DNA of 7,487 bases, taken from assembly GCA_022729775.1 (NCBI GenBank), contig DZBA01000104.1, positions 2,723 to 10,209 of the forward strand. Reading direction: 5' to 3'. Under the pieces are notes generated by a model. That model worked only from the letters and a program-made list of their open reading frames with translations, was not told where the DNA came from and made no database searches. The number at the start of each line of letters is the position of its first letter. Position 1 is the first letter of the stretch. This DNA is from Anaerolinea thermophila (lineage in GTDB: Bacteria; Chloroflexota; Anaerolineae; Anaerolineales; Villigracilaceae). Below are positions 5,065-7,487 of the stretch, one piece after another. A program made the position numbers and the translations under genes.

Positions 5065-5097
5065 AAAAACGCGGACGATTTTCTCGTCCGCGTTTTT
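5065..5097. terminator. Bidirectional intrinsic terminator
   Basis: A perfect 14-bp stem: bases 5065-5078 pair with 5084-5097 around the loop TTTTC. The core ACGCGGACGA is GC-rich, the stem ends in five T on the plus strand, and the A run at 5065-5069 gives T's on the minus strand. It starts right after the rhomboid stop (5062-5064) and lies eight bases from the permease stop (5106-5108), so it can end both converging transcripts. Confidence 0.92.
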
Positions 5098-5105
5098 GAT
5101 TTGTG

Positions 5106-6062
5106 TTAACTCGCGTGCGCCAGTCTTGGGTCGAGCGCGTCGCGCAAGCCGTCGCCGATTAGGTTGAAGCATAACACGGTCAGCATGATCATCAAGCCGG
5201 GGTAAAAGACCAGGTGCGGGGCTGTGAATACTTGGTTGCGTTCCGCGCCGAGCATGGCGCCCCATTCGGGCGTAGGCGGCTGCGCGCCCAATCCCAAAAA
5301 GGATAAAGCGGCAGCGGATAAAATTGCCGAGGCGATGCCCAGTGTCCCTTGCACAATCAATGGCGTAAGCGCGTTGGGTAGAATGCGGCGGAAGAGAATG
5401 TGAAAGTTGTTCCCGCCAAGCGCGCGCGAAGCGGATACAAATTCTGTCTCGCGCACTGATAATACCGAAGCGCGCATTACGCGGGCGAAGATGGGAATGT
5501 CTACAATGCCAATTGCCAACAGCGCGTTGATCAATCCAGGTCCAAGCACGGTGACGATGGCAATGGCAAGCAAAAGCGATGGGAAAGCCAGCAGTACATC
5601 CATGACGCGCATGATGGCGTTATCCCACCAGCCGCCAAAGTAACCAGCCACTGCGCCAAGTATCGTTCCGATGATGATGGCAAACCCTACGGTGGAGATG
5701 CCCACCATCAGGCTCAAGCGCGCGCCGTAGAGCAAGCGGCTGAATTGGTCGCGGATGTTGCCGTCAATGCCGGCGAGATGCTGCGGTTGGTCTTCGGGGC
5801 ATCCCAGCAAGTGGATGCAAGGCGCGGTGCGGGCTTTGATTCTCTGCGGCGGGTCGGCGTCTAACATCGAAACGGTCGGGTCATACGGGGCAATCCAAGG
5901 AGCGGTGATGGCAATGAGTATCAGAATGCCGAGAATGACAAGCCCAGCCATAGCGGAGCGGCGGCGGAACAGCCGGCGCCAGGTGGTGTGCCACATACTC
6001 ACAGATTCTAGGGACAAGCCTTCGGCGTCTAGTTTGGTCAGGGGTTTTGTTTCAGCAGTCAT
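5106..6062 (-). CDS. Peptide-type ABC transporter permease, DppC/OppC family
   Basis: One of two membrane subunits of an importer for peptides, nickel or similar solutes; the sequence does not fix the substrate. The 318-residue protein has a cytoplasmic N-terminus with an Arg-rich WRRLFRRRSAMAG stretch (28-40), a first helix at about 41-57, a periplasmic part containing APYDPT and GIDGNIRDQFSRLLYGARLSL (98-118), then the core helices. The EAA loop that contacts the ATPase is EFVSASRALGG ending in RRILPN (207-230). The C-terminus NLIGDGLRDALDPR is typical. The periplasmic segment is longer than in E. coli DppC and carries two cysteines, C82 and C88 (CIHLLGC), which may form a disulfide. It lies 12 bases downstream of the DppB-type gene and is probably the last gene of the visible unit, ending at the terminator. 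ATPase subunits are not in the window. Confidence 0.94.
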   Translation of the reverse strand: MTAETKPLTKLDAEGLSLESVSMWHTTWRRLFRRRSAMAGLVILGILILIAITAPWIAPYDPTVSMLDADPPQRIKARTAPCIHLLGCPEDQPQHLAGIDGNIRDQFSRLLYGARLSLMVGISTVGFAIIIGTILGAVAGYFGGWWDNAIMRVMDVLLAFPSLLLAIAIVTVLGPGLINALLAIGIVDIPIFARVMRASVLSVRETEFVSASRALGGNNFHILFRRILPNALTPLIVQGTLGIASAILSAAALSFLGLGAQPPTPEWGAMLGAERNQVFTAPHLVFYPGLMIMLTVLCFNLIGDGLRDALDPRLAHAS

Positions 6063-6071
6063 TTTCGGATG

Positions 6072-6076
6072 TCCTT
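6072..6076 (-). promoter_or_regulatory. Ribosome binding site of the DppC-type gene
   Basis: AAGGA nine bases before the ATG on the minus strand. It overlaps the TAA stop of the upstream permease gene (6077-6075), so the two permeases are tightly coupled. This is one of the few clear Shine-Dalgarno sites in the window and supports the ATG at 6062. Confidence 0.75.
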
Positions 6077-7154
6077 AGTCGAGGCGAACACGTGGGTCAA
6101 GGTAGGCATAGGAAATATCCACCAGAAGGTTGATTGCCACGAAGATGATGGCAATAACAAACGTGAATGCCTGCACAATTCCATAATCGCGGGCGGTAAT
6201 GGCTTCATAGAGCGTGCGCCCCACACCGGAAAGCCCGAAGATGGTTTCGGTCAATACCGCGCCGCCAAGCAGGCTCCCAAATGACAAGCCAATGACCGTG
6301 ACAATTGGAAGAAGTGAATTGCGAAAGGCATGCTTCAAGATGACGGAATGCCAGCGTAACCCTTTGGCGCGCGCCGTGCGAATGTAATCCTGTCCCAGCA
6401 CTTCCAGCATGGCAGAACGCGCCATGCGGGCGATGATTGCCATGGGGATGGTTGCCAGCGCCAGCGTGGGCAGAATCAAATGCATGATGGAGTCTTTCAA
6501 TAACTTCCAATTGCCGGTGAGCAGAGAGTTCAAAATATTCAGCCGACCGGTAAATTCAAGCGTGGCTGCCCACATCCCGCTTTCCGGTTTTATCCATCCC
6601 CATACTTCATAAAATGTATCGTCTGGAATGCCAGGGCTAACGCGCCCAGAAGGAGGCAGCCAAAAAGGCGTGTCTTTCAATAACAGGGAAAATACATAAG
6701 CCAGCATTAATCCAAGCCAAAAGACGGGCATAGAAACGCCGATGTTTGCCCAAACCATAGTGCCTACATCTAGCCACGAATTATGTTTCACCGCGGAAAT
6801 AATGCCAAGTGGAATTCCGATAATCATGCTGACAATCAAGGCGGCAAGACTCAGCTCGACGGTAGTGGGCAGACGTTCGAGTAATAAACGCGTAACGGGC
6901 ATCCCTAAACGGAAAGACTCGCCAAAGTTACCGCGGGTCATATCCATAATATAAATACCAAACTGTGTGAGGATGGGTTTATCCAGCCCTTTTTCTTGGA
7001 TGAAACGAGCGCAAACTGCTTCGGTTGCTTTTTCACCAAGAATGGCGCGGCATGGGTCGCCGGGGATGAGGCGCGCAAGCGTAAAAGTAACAAGCAAAAT
7101 ACCAAATAATACTGGAATGGATGATAACAGACGGCGTGTAATATATTGGAGCAT
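6075..7154 (-). CDS. Peptide-type ABC transporter permease, DppB/OppB family
   Basis: Partner membrane subunit of the same importer. The 359-residue protein begins with the typical MLQYITRRLLSSIPVLFGILLVTFTLARLIPGDP pattern (one helix, then the conserved Gly-Asp-Pro). It has RGNFGESFR at 74-82 with PVTRLLLERLPTTVELS at 86-102, helices from about 100, the EAA loop DYIRTARAKGLRWHSVILKHAFRNSLLP (256-283), and a typical end VGRTLYEAITARDYGIVQ then DPRV. It is somewhat longer than most relatives because residues about 167-215 form an extended extracytoplasmic loop (PSGRVSPGIPDD through LNSLLTGN). Two cysteines, C35 and C48, lie in the first periplasmic loop. The ATG at 7154 has a GGGAG Shine-Dalgarno sequence. 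It follows the binding-protein gene by 76 bases containing a strong hairpin. Confidence 0.95.
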   Translation of the reverse strand: MLQYITRRLLSSIPVLFGILLVTFTLARLIPGDPCRAILGEKATEAVCARFIQEKGLDKPILTQFGIYIMDMTRGNFGESFRLGMPVTRLLLERLPTTVELSLAALIVSMIIGIPLGIISAVKHNSWLDVGTMVWANIGVSMPVFWLGLMLAYVFSLLLKDTPFWLPPSGRVSPGIPDDTFYEVWGWIKPESGMWAATLEFTGRLNILNSLLTGNWKLLKDSIMHLILPTLALATIPMAIIARMARSAMLEVLGQDYIRTARAKGLRWHSVILKHAFRNSLLPIVTVIGLSFGSLLGGAVLTETIFGLSGVGRTLYEAITARDYGIVQAFTFVIAIIFVAINLLVDISYAYLDPRVRLD

Positions 7155-7162
7155 TCTGGGGT

Positions 7163-7167
7163 CTCCC
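7163..7167 (-). promoter_or_regulatory. Ribosome binding site of the DppB-type gene
   Basis: GGGAG on the minus strand, eight bases before the ATG at 7154-7152 and four bases after the 3' edge of the intercistronic hairpin. It supports this start. Confidence 0.7.
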
Positions 7168-7171
7168 TGTG

Positions 7172-7205
7172 AATACGGGATGGCGGTAACCCGCCATCCC
7201 GTATT
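7172..7205 (-). other. Perfect 15-bp intercistronic hairpin between binding-protein and permease genes
   Basis: Bases 7172-7186 pair without mismatch with 7191-7205 around a four-base loop. On the coding strand it begins 25 bases after the binding-protein stop and is not followed by a T tract (the bases after it are CACAGGGAG), so it does not look like a full intrinsic terminator. In ABC importer operons such hairpins commonly stabilise the upstream mRNA or partly stop transcription, giving more binding protein than permease. That role is inferred here. It could also be a copy of a dispersed palindrome. Confidence 0.75.
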
Positions 7206-7230
7206 TCTTTCAAACTTTATTACTGTACGA

Positions 7231-7487
7231 CTAAGAACCGGGCTTCTTCATCAGACCCCAGAGATAGTCATAGTAGCTCCAGATGTTGCTGTTGCCAACA
7301 TGGGTGGGAGAGGCAATGTTCAAGCCCATGTTAAAGGTGGCAACGACATCTTTCGCGTCGAAGTCGCTTCCATCGTGGAACTTGACGCCTGTTTTCAAGG
7401 CGCAGGTCCAAACGGTGAGGTCTTCATTTGGTTCGCAGGATTCAGCGAGGATGGGTTCGGTGGCGGTGCCGTTGACTTCGTAGCCGT
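7231..7487 (-). CDS. Peptide-type ABC transporter substrate-binding protein, C-terminal part (SBP_bac_5-like)
   Basis: Only the last 84 residues are visible; the gene enters from the right edge and stops at TAG (7233-7231). They include EPILAESCEPNEDLTVWTC, LKTGVKFHDGSDFDAKDVVATF and a final YYDYLWGLMKKPGS. The motif LAExxE..(D/E)DLTxxxxxLxxGVKFHDGxxFxAxDVV is characteristic of family-5 solute-binding proteins, which capture peptides or similar ligands outside the cell and deliver them to the permeases encoded next. In DppA-like proteins it lies near the N-terminus, but here the stop follows within about 45 residues. The protein may end with a second partial domain or be permuted, or the gene may be cut short. 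Cysteines at visible residues 17 and 28 could pair. Upstream sequence is needed to decide. Confidence 0.85.
   Translation of the reverse strand, partial: GYEVNGTATEPILAESCEPNEDLTVWTCALKTGVKFHDGSDFDAKDVVATFNMGLNIASPTHVGNSNIWSYYDYLWGLMKKPGS

Noticed and set aside
5407..5643. Plus-strand frames opposite the permease genes (here and at 5755-6078, 6409-6612, 6742-6954)
   Set aside because: All are antisense shadows of strongly conserved permease sequence, without start signals or motifs.
6938..7213. 91-residue minus-strand frame covering the hairpin and the start of the DppB-type gene
   Set aside because: It runs out of frame over the well-supported permease N-terminus and through the palindrome, with no family resemblance.

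Overview
The window looks like chromosomal DNA of a Chloroflexota bacterium, probably of the Anaerolineae/Anaerolineales type. This placement is inferred from protein style (QueA, guanylate kinase and the oligopeptide ABC permeases) and from the AACCTTCAA-type simple repeats that fill the gene spacers, a habit I associate with that lineage. It was not tested by any search. TGA acts as a normal stop in two genes (3235-3237 and 4289-4291), yet one TGA inside a peroxiredoxin gene is almost certainly read as selenocysteine.

Layout. Positions 1-3237 (+): the 3' part of queA, opened by an in-frame 12-bp tandem repeat of about 18.5 copies; a family-5 uracil-DNA glycosylase; a membrane-anchored alpha/beta hydrolase; and a UxxC selenocysteine peroxiredoxin-like protein. 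The spacers between these genes are built of AACCTT, GTAACTTG and TTGGTA words. The same words have spread into coding sequence: a loop of the glycosylase and the last codons of the hydrolase. None of the three downstream genes has a Shine-Dalgarno sequence; each start follows an AACCCT word.

Positions 3241-3624 (-): an FmdB-type zinc-ribbon protein, convergent with the peroxiredoxin. It diverges from gmk (3674-4291, +), and both genes carry TAAAAT-N6-ATG, which suggests paired leaderless promoters. gmk overlaps a rhomboid protease gene (4288-5064, +) by an ATGA junction. A perfect 14-bp hairpin with A and T tracts (5065-5097) ends this unit and also the converging one.

Positions 5106-7487 (-): the 3' part of a peptide-type ABC transporter operon in the order solute-binding protein (partial), DppB-type permease, DppC-type permease. 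A perfect 15-bp hairpin lies between the binding-protein gene and the permeases. The binding protein ends with a segment that resembles the N-terminal part of DppA, which is unexpected at a C-terminus.

Most noteworthy: the selenocysteine codon, which makes simple gene callers truncate the peroxiredoxin; the minisatellite inside queA; the repeat invasion of coding sequence; the symmetric leaderless promoters; and the odd C-terminus of the binding protein. I see no RNA gene, insertion sequence, CRISPR array or replication origin. No stretch longer than 300 bases lacks a gene.
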